Assembly: GCA_964057225.1 (NCBI GenBank)
Contig: OZ059900.1
Coordinates: forward strand, 10,426,501-10,490,500
Length of the DNA stretch: 64,000 nt
Source of the DNA: Auanema rhodensis
Lineage: Eukaryota > Nematoda > Chromadorea > Rhabditida > Rhabditidae
Reading direction: 5' to 3'
This document shows positions 1 through 8,637 of the stretch, in pieces. Numbering within the stretch: the first letter of the stretch is position 1; the number at the start of each line of letters is the position of its first letter. The position numbers and the translations under genes are program-made. The notes under the pieces are model-generated. The model did not search any database. It had not been told where the DNA came from and was given only the letters and a program-made list of their open reading frames with translations.

Positions 1-1
1 C

Positions 2-349
2 CTCGAAATAGTTGCTGATATGGTTTGTGAAATTGAAAATCATACTAAGAGCTAATATTGCAGTTGGAAATTGATATTAATCCACTTGAAGTAATAGAAC
101 TACGTACCATGACACCAGATGTAAGATGACTGAATCTATTTCAATACTATACTTCAGCTGTTATAGAAAGGATCTAGACATAATGATGATGATTTGGCTG
201 GATTGAAAAACCTTTCCACTAAAACACTGAAAAAGAGATTCATGAAGATGGTAACGCGAAAACAACATTATACACGTTCCAAGTTTTCGAGAAGAAGCAA
301 CAAATTATTGAAATTTAAGAATTTGAGCCGTCCACGAAACCATTTCTAA
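2..349 (+). CDS. 3' end of a spliced protein-coding gene, function unknown (partial)
   Basis: I read three exons, all joining in phase 0: 2-22 (open to the left), 64-120 and 167-349 with stop TAA at 347-349. Intron 23-63 (41 bp) starts GTTTGT and ends TTGCAG; intron 121-166 (46 bp) starts with a consensus GTAAGA and ends TTATAG. A better-looking acceptor at 157 would put a stop at 164-166, so the 166 acceptor is chosen because it opens a 60-codon exon. The product's visible end has an acidic/hydrophobic stretch (LEIDINPLEVIELRTMTPD), an acidic patch (HNDDD), then a strongly basic tail rich in Lys and Arg (for example LKKRFMK, KFSRRSNK) ending RNHF. I do not recognise the family. A basic tail could bind nucleic acid or act as a localisation signal, but that is inference. 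The 5' part lies outside the window. Exon choice could be wrong because only splice-site consensus and frame support it. Confidence 0.55.
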
Positions 350-526
350 AGCTTGTTTCTTTTGAATCTTCAGAATCTTACTTTGACTTGAATTTTTTTA
401 TGTTTTAACATACTATAGCTTGTATATAAACAAAACATACCATATTTCATTTTCATCGTTGATAAACCAATGAATTTGTAGAAAAATAGCATAGCAAAAT
501 TGAAAAAATCAGCATCCACTCTCTAC
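350..526. other. 3' flank between the partial gene and the first satellite array
   Basis: This AT-rich stretch follows the stop codon at 349. No AATAAA is present; a TATAAA at about 424-429 is a possible variant polyadenylation signal. No open frame or structured repeat is seen. The last bases run into a degenerate satellite edge. Confidence 0.5.
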
Positions 527-2693
527 AAAGAAAACAGCACATATACTATATATATAATTAACTTCCATATGATTACGTACATTTCGGGAGAGTGAGATAT
601 GGTTACCGAAAACTCGAATGATATACGGATATCACCATCATAGGCCATGTTGCATGATGTTATACAGTCAACTTCTCTGGTTCCTTTGCAATATTCCGTG
701 AAAATCTTTCGCCTTTTACTAAAGATTTCCGTGCATAGGGACGCATATGAGTATCTTTCATTTTGGAATCCCCTCGAAAGAGCGGGACATCAGCATATCA
801 AAGCTTCAGATATAACAGGGTTGTAATATCTACAGCCTTCTTTAAAGAAAACAGCGGATTCAAAAGAAATAAAATAAACTGTAGTTTGCTTTCATCTACA
901 GTATGTATAGTTACATATATACATATAATTAACTTCCATATGATTACGTACATTTCGGGAGAGTGAGATATGGTTACCGAAAACTCGAATGATATACGGA
1001 TATCACCATCATAGGCCATGTTGCATGATGTTATACAGTCAACTTCTCTGGTTCCTTTGCAATATTCCGTGAAAATCTTTCGCCTTTTACTAAAGATTTC
1101 CGTGCATAGGGACGCATATGAGTATCTTTCTTTTTGGAATCCCCTCGAAAGAGCGGGACATCAGCATATCAAAGCTTCAGATATAACAGGGTTGTAATAT
1201 CTACAGCCTTCTTTAAAGAAAACAGCGGATTCAAAAGAAATAAAATAAACTGTAGTTTGCTTTCATCTACAGTATGAATAGTTACATATATACATATAAT
1301 TAACTTCCATATGATTACGTACATTTCGGGAGAGTGAGATATGGTTACCGAAAACTCGAATGATATACGGATATCACCATCATAGGCCATGTTGCATGAT
1401 GTTATACAGTCAACTTCTCTGGTTCCTTTGCAATATTCCGTGAAAATCTTTCGCCTTTTACTAAAGATTTCCGTGCATAGGGACGCATATGAGTATCTTT
1501 CTTTTTGGAATCCCCTCGAAAGAGCGGGACATCAGCATATCAAAGCTTCAGATATAACAGGGTTGTAATATCTACAGCCTTCTTTAAAGAAAACAGCGGA
1601 TTCAAAAGAAATAAAATAAACTGTAGTTTGCTTTCATCTACAGTATGTATAGTTACATATATACATATAATTAACTTCCATATGATTACGTACATTTCGG
1701 GAGAGTGAGATATGGTTACCGAAAACTCGAATGATATACGGATATCACCATCATAGGCCATGTTGCATGATGTTATACAGTCAACTTCTCTGGTTCCTTT
1801 GCAATATTCCGTGAAAATCTTTCGCCTTTTACTAAAGATTTCCGTGCATAGGGACGCATATGAGTATCTTTCTTTTTGGAATCCCCTCGAAAGAGCGGGA
1901 CATCAGCATATCAAAGCTTCAGATATAACAGGGTTGTAATATCTACAGCCTTCTTTAAAGAAAACAGCGGATTCAAAAGAAATAAAATAAACTGTAGTTT
2001 GCTTTCATCTACAGTATGTATAGTTACATATATACATATAATTAACTTTCATATGATTACGTACATTTCGGGAGAGTGAGATATGGTTACCGAAAACTCG
2101 AATGATATACGGATATCACCATCATAGGCCATGTTGCATGATGTTATACAGTCAACTTCTCTGGTTCCTTTGCAATATTCCGTGAAAATCTTTCGCCTTT
2201 TACTAAAGATTTCCGTGCATAGGGACGCATATGAGTATCTTTCTTTTTGGAATCCCCTCGAAAGAGCGGGACATCAGCATATCAAAGCTTCTGATATAAC
2301 AGGGTTGTAATATCTACAGCCTTCTTTAAAGAAAACAGCGGATACAAAAGAAATACAATAAACTGTAGCTTACTTTCATCTACAGTATGTATAGTTACAT
2401 ATATACATATAATTAACTTTCATATGATTACGTACATTTCGGGAGAGTGAGATATGGTTACCGAAAACTCGAATGATATACGGATATCACCATCATAAGC
2501 CATGTTGCATGATGTTATACAGTCAACTTCTCTGGTTCCTTTGCAATATTCCGTGAAAATCTTTCGCCTTTTACTAAAGATTTCCGTGCATAGGGACGCA
2601 TATGAGTATCTTTCTTTTTGGAATCCCCTCGAAAGAGCGGGACATCAGCATATCAAAGCTTCTGATATAACAGGGTTGTAATCAGCCTTCTTT
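527..2693 (+). repeat. Satellite array 1, 371-bp monomer
   Basis: Tandem head-to-tail copies of a 371-bp unit. The anchor GGAATCCCCTCGAAAG recurs with its reference base at 763, 1134, 1505, 1876, 2247 and 2618, exactly 371 bp apart. The left edge is decayed: an AAAGAAAACAGC match at 527-538 is followed directly by the region that normally lies about 70 bases further on, so the first copy carries an internal deletion and clean identity begins near 554. The last copies are the most divergent (GCTTCTGAT at about 2290 and 2661, GATACAAAAG at about 2342), and the final one is the short type with AATCAGCC. The array stops inside a monomer at 2693, where a poly-T run begins. About 5.8 copies. Same monomer and orientation as the large array from 5419. 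Confidence 0.97.
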
Positions 2694-2726
2694 TTTTTTT
2701 TTTTTTTTTTTTTATTTTTTTTATTT
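2691..2726. repeat. Poly(T)-rich tract at the satellite/island junction
   Basis: An uninterrupted run of 23 T (2691-2713, of which the first three also fit the satellite) is followed by T-rich sequence with single A interruptions to 2726. It sits exactly where satellite identity ends. Read on the minus strand it is a poly(A) tract, as would be left by the 3' end of a minus-strand retroposed molecule, but the island itself contains plus-strand genes with introns, so simple slippage or a tail of an unrecognised element is equally possible. Confidence 0.7.
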
Positions 2727-2820
2727 CTCCATTAACTTTTGTGAATAGAAAAGAGACTTCTTTTTCATTTGCTTCATGAATGTTATAATTAATTTCGTAT
2801 TAATTTTTAAATTGATTTAG
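2727..2820 (+). promoter_or_regulatory. Possible outron and spliced-leader acceptor (ends 2820)
   Basis: This AT-rich stretch ends in a pyrimidine/T-rich acceptor TTGATTTAG at 2812-2820. Five bases later comes the ATG at 2826, with an in-frame TAA at 2823-2825 immediately before it. An acceptor directly upstream of a start codon, without a compatible upstream coding exon, is the usual arrangement of a spliced-leader trans-splice site in nematodes. This is inferred from sequence pattern only; a cis-intron with a noncoding 5' exon would look the same. Confidence 0.4.
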
Positions 2821-2825
2821 GTTAA

Positions 2826-3122
2826 ATGTTCATTGTCGTTACCTTGCGTGATCACGAAGATAAGTCTCACAATTCCGTTAAATTGGTATTTGAATCTGAG
2901 GTATGTTTTCCATTTATATTCATTTTCTCATTTATGTTTTCCATACATAAATACAATTCAGTGTTTTAGGCGACAATCCAGCAGCTTCAAGATAAAATTC
3001 TCACTAGTTTCCAAGTTGCGATACGTCGTCAAGAGATATTCGAGCGCAATGCTCGTCGCATCGATTTGTTAAATGGTTCATTGGAAAATGCAGGACTTCG
3101 AGATAATGAAACGTTGATTCTG
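2826..3122 (+). CDS. 5' exons of a ubiquitin-like-fold gene (partial)
   Basis: Exon 1 is 2826-2900 (ATG, 25 codons); exon 2 is 2970-3122 (51 codons). The 69-bp intron runs from GTATGT at 2901 to GTTTTAG ending at 2969, and a further donor GTTAGT follows at 3123. Both junctions are phase 0. The 76 residues read like a ubiquitin-type beta-grasp: a first strand MFIVVTL, a second strand VKLVF, then TIQQLQDKI as the helix, and a C-terminal part with RRIDLLNG, LENAGL and RDNETLIL resembling the ubiquitin segment around its glycine-rich turn and the final strand. No terminal Gly-Gly is visible here, so it would be a domain within a longer protein, not a conjugated modifier. Next exons may be those at 4516-5036, with the LINE lying between. 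Family assignment is by pattern only. Confidence 0.5.
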
Positions 3123-3343
3123 GTTAGTTATTTTGACATGTAATTCTGACATTTTTAAAAGCGAGAACTAATTATTTTTCATTTTTCCTTTTCAAGTTAT
3201 CAAAGTAGAATTTCGGGGATAAATATAATAATTTTTGAGATTAAAAATTGTGTTAAACAATTCTTATACAGCTAGTGAATTTTATAACAGTTTTATTTTA
3301 AATTGTTGTTGCACAAAATTAAATATAAGCCCATGACTAATAG
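3123..3343. other. Intron or 5' flank of the LINE
   Basis: This begins with the donor of the ubiquitin-like gene and is AT-rich without a usable open frame. Acceptor-like sites occur (for example TTATACAG ending near 3271) but lead into stop-rich sequence. The 5' truncation point of the LINE lies somewhere between here and about 3385 and cannot be fixed by eye. Confidence 0.4.
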
Positions 3344-4036
3344 TGCATTTTAGAAACACAGTGGACTGCAAAATCTCAAAACATTAAAAAAACGTTTTCT
3401 TTCGGTGAGTTCCCTTTGTCTCTAGCATCAAGCTATAAAGACCTCGGAGTTTTAACAGACCAAAACTTATTATTTGGTAGTCACATCAACTATGTTAGCA
3501 ACTTGGCAGCTCAAAAATGCCGCACCATTCTGCGCTGTTTCCATTCCAGATTCCCGACTCTAATGTTTAGACTTTTTTGTTGTTATGTCCGCCCCATTCT
3601 GGAATACGCATCAGTAGTATGGTCACCTCAAGATGAAAAAAACAAAAGAAGTATCGAGAACGTTCAGAAAAAGTTTTTACGAGCTGTTTTCTGTAGAGCA
3701 GGTACTTTTGGCAGTTATTCCGATCAGCTCGGCATACTGCAAGCTCAAGAATTATCAACCAGACGCTTGGTAACCGATCTGATATTTTACTTCAACCATA
3801 TAAAAGACTCAAATACCGAGATACATTCTAGAATTTTTACGATCAAAAAGTTTTCTCACTCTCTTCGTACACACCAATGGAATATCGACTTTCCTAATCT
3901 TCGAAAAAACGCATCAAGAAATGAAATTGAATACAGAGCGATCAAGACAAGGAATTCTTTACCCGACAACTTGGTTAACCTTGAGAAAACCAAAAGCTTC
4001 AGAAAACACCTCTACAATACTCTACAAACACCATAA
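3344..4036 (+). pseudogene. LINE reverse-transcriptase C-terminal fragment
   Basis: The frame is open from 3344 (after a TAG at 3341-3343) to TAA at 4034-4036, 230 codons with no internal stop. Recognisable landmarks of the thumb and C-terminal region of CR1/Jockey/RTE-type reverse transcriptases appear in order: KDLGVLTD, SHINYV, RLFCCYVRPILEYASVVWSP, IENVQKKFLRAVF, a Leu/Arg-rich segment with LSTRRLVTDL, then SLRTHQWN and a final RNSLPDNLV...FRKHLYNTL. The endonuclease, fingers and catalytic palm are all absent, so this copy cannot be autonomous. The intact frame suggests recent insertion. There is no ATG at the beginning; it is a 5'-truncated piece, not a host gene. Confidence 0.8.
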
Positions 4037-4236
4037 TGTGATCTAAATAATTAATACGAGTGTTAATTTGTTCACTTTTCATTTTGTTAATTATTTCTCT
4101 TTCCATAGTCATATCCTTGTTCTGTTTTTTTGTTCGTGACAATTAGCAACAGTTTCCTATTTTCATCCCTTCTTTACTCCTTTGTTACTTCGTTTCATAT
4201 CTTATAGACATGAGTCATACGGATTGAACGCAAGTT

Positions 4237-4337
4237 ATCTCCTATTGTTAGAACGGGCTCGGCTCAACTTATGAGTACCTCCGTACCTAACAACCACCAA
4301 CAGGAGATCAGCTTTTATGCTGAACAAACCCCCTGTT
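4237..4337 (+). other. Inverted repeats in the LINE 3' untranslated region
   Basis: ATCTCCT (4237-4243) can pair with AGGAGAT (4302-4308), and inside it TTGTTAG (4245-4251) with CTAACAA (4287-4293), giving two stacked 7-bp helices. An overlapping hairpin is formed by AACAGG (4299-4304) with CCTGTT (4332-4337), enclosing TCAGC (4308-4312) with GCTGA (4319-4323). The two folds share 4302-4308 and cannot both form fully. Structured 3' ends are known recognition sites for the reverse transcriptase in several LINE groups; that role here is inference. Confidence 0.55.
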
Positions 4338-4515
4338 TTCTATGAAAAAAAGGAACTGCTTACAAATATTCACTCTCAGATTAACTTATTATTTTATCCA
4401 CCCTTCATTTTTTTCAATGTTCTTATTGCATGGCTCTTACTCACGTAACTTCTCATTTGTACTAATACCGTTTAGCCTGTAATACTGAACAATAAACCAA
4501 TAAACCAAAACAAAA

Positions 4516-5036
4516 TTGGGCAGCATGCTTAGTTTTGGCCGACAGTGTTGCACAGAAGAAGCCCGATCATTTAAAGGCTAGATTTGCTAAACGAGGATTT
4601 AAAAATTTAATCGACCTTGAAAATTGTGAATTCTTCGAGACGTATCCTTCTTTCGCTGATAAGTTCGTGGAGTTATCGACTGTGTTCGACCGTTTTATTA
4701 TTGGAGTTGAAGAGAACATCAAAATAGTGAGTATTTTTGACGGCACTTTATTGAGTCAATAATTGCAATTTCCAGGCTGTGGGATCCTACTTCAGAAAGT
4801 ATTTCGCTAATGAAGCTCTTTCAATTACATTTTCTCCAAAACCGGGACAGCGACTCGACCATCCTTCACTGAACATGATTATACAAAATTGGAAGCTGCT
4901 TGAAAATTTTACAAAGGCAACTGAGAGCATTGCGAATGATTGCAAGCGGATGGAGAACATTATTTGGAGAGATGGCTATGACGAATATTTGAAAGTGGTA
5001 TTGGAGAATATTAAGTTGTTCAATAATATGTTGTAA
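4516..5036 (+). CDS. 3' end of a spliced gene, function unknown; 5' side cut by the LINE
   Basis: Exon a is open up to 4726 and exon b is 4776-5036 with stop TAA at 5034-5036. The 49-bp intron 4727-4775 begins GTGAGT and ends ATTTCCAG; the junction is phase 0. Coding-like sequence (WAACLVLADSVAQKK) extends upstream right to the end of the LINE tail at 4515, which suggests the LINE landed in this exon; alternatively the exon starts at an acceptor ending at 4532 or 4555. Exon b encodes 86 residues starting AVGSYFRKYF and ending VVLENIKLFNNML, mainly helical in appearance, with features such as SPKPGQRLDHPS and KRMENIIWRDGYDEYL. No signal peptide, membrane segment or catalytic motif is evident and I do not recognise the family. 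With an acceptor at 4555 the frame is compatible with the ubiquitin-like exons ending at 3122, so both may be one gene of about 219 codons. Broken or functional cannot be decided here. Confidence 0.55.
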
Positions 5037-5041
5037 ATAAA
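5036..5041 (+). promoter_or_regulatory. Polyadenylation signal AATAAA overlapping the stop codon
   Basis: AATAAA begins on the last base of the TAA stop of the preceding gene. Cleavage would be expected roughly 10-20 bases downstream, giving an extremely short 3' untranslated region. Such overlap is seen in compact nematode genomes and supports 4776-5036 being a genuine terminal exon. Confidence 0.55.
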
Positions 5042-5195
5042 GGTAGCTTAATTTTGGTGTGGAGTTTTTGGGTGTCCCAGAAATCTAAGTTTTGTGAGTT
5101 GATGAAAAATCGCATTATTATTTCGAGATCAAGATTTGTTAATGGTTTTAAATTTTTCCCTAGTTTCATCATTTATTTAGCATTATTTTTATTCA
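5042..5195. other. Intergenic sequence, nothing recognised
   Basis: AT-rich, non-repetitive sequence between the polyadenylation signal and the MITE-like element. An open frame that begins in it and runs into the inverted-repeat element has no coding character. Confidence 0.5.
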
Positions 5196-5402
5196 CCGTT
5201 CAAGCGCATTTTTCTCGACCATTTCGACTATGGATTTCGACCACATTTTCAAGGTAGCGCATTTCGACCTTTTTACCATTTTTGAAAATTGTTTAAAATG
5301 ACACATTTTCGAAGAGTTGAGACACAAAATCAATCAAAATAAGCCTTAAAATGGCTTAAAAATGTCAAAAATGAAGGTGGTCGAAAAGGTGCGCTAGAAC
5401 GG
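5196..5402. mobile_element. MITE-like element with imperfect terminal inverted repeats
   Basis: The left end CCGTTCAAGCGCATTTTT (continuing CTCGACCA) matches the reverse complement of the right end 5376-5402, CCGTTCTAGCGCACC (continuing TTTTCGACCACC), at about 22 of 26 positions with one gap. The unit is 207 bp and has no coding capacity. Internally, TTTCGACC and TAGCGCATTTCGACC are repeated (5211-5275), and TAAGCC (5340-5345) pairs with GGCTTA (5353-5358). No convincing target-site duplication is visible. Size, terminal inverted repeats and lack of coding suit a miniature inverted-repeat transposable element; a chance or palindromic dispersed repeat is the alternative. Confidence 0.5.
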
Positions 5403-5679
5403 CAAAATACATATTATTAATAAACTGTAGTTTGCTTTCATCTACAGTATGTATAGTTACATATATACATATAATTAACTTTCATATGATTACATACATT
5501 TCGGGAAAGTGAGATATGGTTACCGAAAACTCGAATGATATACGGATATCACCATCATAGGCCATGTTGCATGATGTTATACAGTCAACTTCTCTGGTTC
5601 CTTTGCAATATTCCGTGAAAATCTTTCGCCTTTTACTAAAGATTTCCGTGCATAGGGACGCATATGAGTATCTTTCTTT

Positions 5680-8637
5680 TTGGAATCCCCTCGAAAGAGC
5701 GGGACATCAGCATATCAAAGCTTCAGATATAACAGGGTTGTAATATCTACAGCCTTCTTTAAAGAAAACAGCGGATTCAAAAGAAATAAAATAAACTGTA
5801 GTTTGCTTTCATCTACAGTATGTATAGTTACATATATACATATAATTAACTTTCATATGATTACGTACATTTCGGGAAAGTGAGATATGGTTACCGAAAA
5901 CTCGAATGATATACGGATATCACCATCATAGGCCATGTTGCATGATGTTATACAGTCAACTTCTCTGGTTCCTTTGCAATATTCCGTGAAAATCTTTCGC
6001 CTTTTACTAAAGATTTCCGTGCATAGGGACGCATATGAGTATCTTTCTTTTTGGAATCCCCTCGAAAGAGCGGGACATCAGCATATCAAAGCTTCAGATA
6101 TAACAGGGTTGTAATATCTACAGCCTTCTTTAAAGAAAACAGCGGATTCAAAAGAAATAAAATAAACTGTAGTTTGCTTTCATCTACAGTATGTATAGTT
6201 ACATATATACATATAATTAACTTTCATATGATTACGTACATTTCGGGAGAGTGAGATATGGTTACCGAAAACTCGAATGATATACGGATATCACCATCAT
6301 AGGCCATGTTGCATGATGTTATACAGTCAACTTCTCTGGTTCCTTTGCAATATTCCGTGAAAATCTTTCGCCTTTTACTAAAGATTTCCGTGCATAGGGA
6401 CGCATATGAGTATCTTTCTTTTTGGAATCCCCTCGAAAGAGCGGGACATCAGCATATCAAAGCTTCAGATATAACAGGGTTGTAATATCTACAGCCTTCT
6501 TTAAAGAAAACAGCGGATTCAAAAGAAATAAAATAAACTGTAGTTTGCTTTCATCTACAGTATGTATAGTTACATGTATACATATAATTAACTTCCATAT
6601 GATTACGTACATTTCGGGAGAGTGAGATATGGTTACCGAAAACTCGAATGATATACGGATATCACCATCATAGGCCATGTTGCATGATGTTATACAGTCA
6701 ACTTCTCTGGTTCCTTTGCAATATTCCGTGAAAATCTTTCGCCTTTTACTAAAGATTTCCGTGCATAGGGACGCATATGAGTATCTTTCTTTTTGGAATC
6801 CCCTCGAAAGAGCGGGACATCAGCATATCAAAGCTTAAGATATAACAGGGTTGTAATCAGCCTTCTTTAAAGAAAACAGCGGATTCAAAAGAAATAAAAT
6901 AAACTGTAGTTTGCTTTTATCTACAGTATGTATAGTTACATATATACATATAATTAACTTTCATATGATTACGTACATTTCGGGAGAGTGAGATATGGTT
7001 ACCGAAAACTCGAATGATATACGGATATCACCATCATAGGCCATGTTGCATGATGTTATACAGTCAACTTCTCTGGTTCCTTTGCAATATTCCGTGAAAA
7101 TCTTTCGCCTTTTACTAAAGATTTCCGTGCATAGGGACGCATATGAGTATCTTTCTTTTTGGAATCCCCTCGAAAGAGCGGGACATCAGCATATCAAAGC
7201 TTCAGATATAACAGGGTTGTAATATCTACAGCCTTCTTTAAAGAAAACAGCGGATTCAAAAGAAATAAAATAAACTGTAGTTTGCTTTCATCTACAGTAT
7301 GTATAGTTACATATATACATATAATTAACTTTCATATGATTACGTACATTTCGGGAAAGTGAGATATGGTTACCGAAAACTCGAATGATATACGGATATC
7401 ACCATCATAGGCCATGTTGCATGATGTTATACAGTCAACTTCTCTGGTTCCTTTGCAATATTCCGTGAAAATCTTTCGCCTTTTACTAAAGATTTCCGTG
7501 CATAGGGACGCATATGAGTATCTTTCTTTTTGGAATCCCCTCGAAAGAGCGGGACATCAGCATATCAAAGCTTCAGATATAACAGGGTTGTAATATCTAC
7601 AGCCTTCTTTAAAGAAAACAGCGGATTCAAAAGAAATAAAATAAACTGTAGTTTGCTTTCATCTACAGTATGTATAGTTACATATATACATATAATTAAC
7701 TTTCATATGATTACGTACATTTCGGGAGAGTGAGATATGGTTACCGAAAACTCGAATGATATACGGATATCACCATCATAGGCCATGTTGCATGATGTTA
7801 TACAGTCAACTTCTCTGGTTCCTTTGCAATATTCCGTGAAAATCTTTCGCCTTTTACTAAAGATTTCCGTGCATAGGGACGCATATGAGTATCTTTCTTT
7901 TTGGAATCCCCTCGAAAGAGCGGGACATCAGCATATCAAAGCTTCAGATATAACAGGGTTGTAATATCTACAGCCTTCTTTAAAGAAAACAGCGGATTCA
8001 AAAGAAATAAAATAAACTGTAGTTTGCTTTCATCTACAGTATGTATAGTTACATGTATACATATAATTAACTTCCATATGATTACGTACATTTCGGGAGA
8101 GTGAGATATGGTTACCGAAAACTCGAATGATATACGGATATCACCATCATAGGCCATGTTGCATGATGTTATACAGTCAACTTCTCTGGTTCCTTTGCAA
8201 TATTCCGTGAAAATCTTTCGCCTTTTACTAAAGATTTCCGTGCATAGGGACGCATATGAGTATCTTTCTTTTTGGAATCCCCTCGAAAGAGCGGGACATC
8301 AGCATATCAAAGCTTAAGATATAACAGGGTTGTAATCAGCCTTCTTTAAAGAAAACAGCGGATTCAAAAGAAATAAAATAAACTGTAGTTTGCTTTTATC
8401 TACAGTATGTATAGTTACATATATACATATAATTAACTTTCATATGATTACGTACATTTCGGGAGAGTGAGATATGGTTACCGAAAACTCGAATGATATA
8501 CGGATATCACCATCATAGGCCATGTTGCATGATGTTATACAGTCAACTTCTCTGGTTCCTTTGCAATATTCCGTGAAAATCTTTCGCCTTTTACTAAAGA
8601 TTTCCGTGCATAGGGACGCATATGAGTATCTTTCTTT
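5680..8637 (+). repeat. Higher-order repeat: two copies of a 1479-bp tetramer
   Basis: Copies 5680-7158 and 7159-8637 each hold three 371-bp monomers and one 366-bp monomer. Shared marker variants lie exactly 1479 bases apart: GGGAAAGTG in the first monomer, ACATGTATAC in the third, and AGCTTAAGA plus TGCTTTTATC in the short fourth. Confidence 0.9.

Larger units (their letters stand above)
3344..4515 (+). mobile_element. 5'-truncated non-LTR retrotransposon (LINE), CR1/Jockey-type
   Basis: The element consists of the C-terminal end of a reverse-transcriptase polyprotein (to 4036), a 3' untranslated region of about 450 bp with strong inverted repeats, and a terminal tail made of two tandem octamers AATAAACC (4491-4498, 4499-4506) plus AAAACAAAA. 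Short tandem repeats at the 3' end and 5' truncation are normal for CR1-group LINEs, which re-insert by target-primed reverse transcription from the 3' end. The left boundary is uncertain. I could not find a target-site duplication of the sequence after 4515. It lies between the ubiquitin-like exons and the two-exon 3' end, and appears to abut coding sequence directly. Confidence 0.75.

Noticed and set aside
2833-3072. 79-residue frame overlapping the ubiquitin-like exons
   Set aside because: It reads through an intron in a different frame; the spliced reading with GTATGT..TTTTAG gives a more protein-like product.
3567-3758. Minus-strand open frame opposite the LINE reverse-transcriptase fragment
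   Set aside because: It is the antisense shadow of a well-supported coding frame and shows no recognisable motifs.
5054-5257. 67-residue open frame after the polyadenylation signal
   Set aside because: It has no ATG, runs into the inverted-repeat element and shows no coding character.
2691-5418. The whole island as a retroposed cDNA (poly-A on the minus strand)
   Set aside because: The island contains plus-strand genes with intact introns and a polyadenylation signal at the other end, which does not fit a processed minus-strand transcript.
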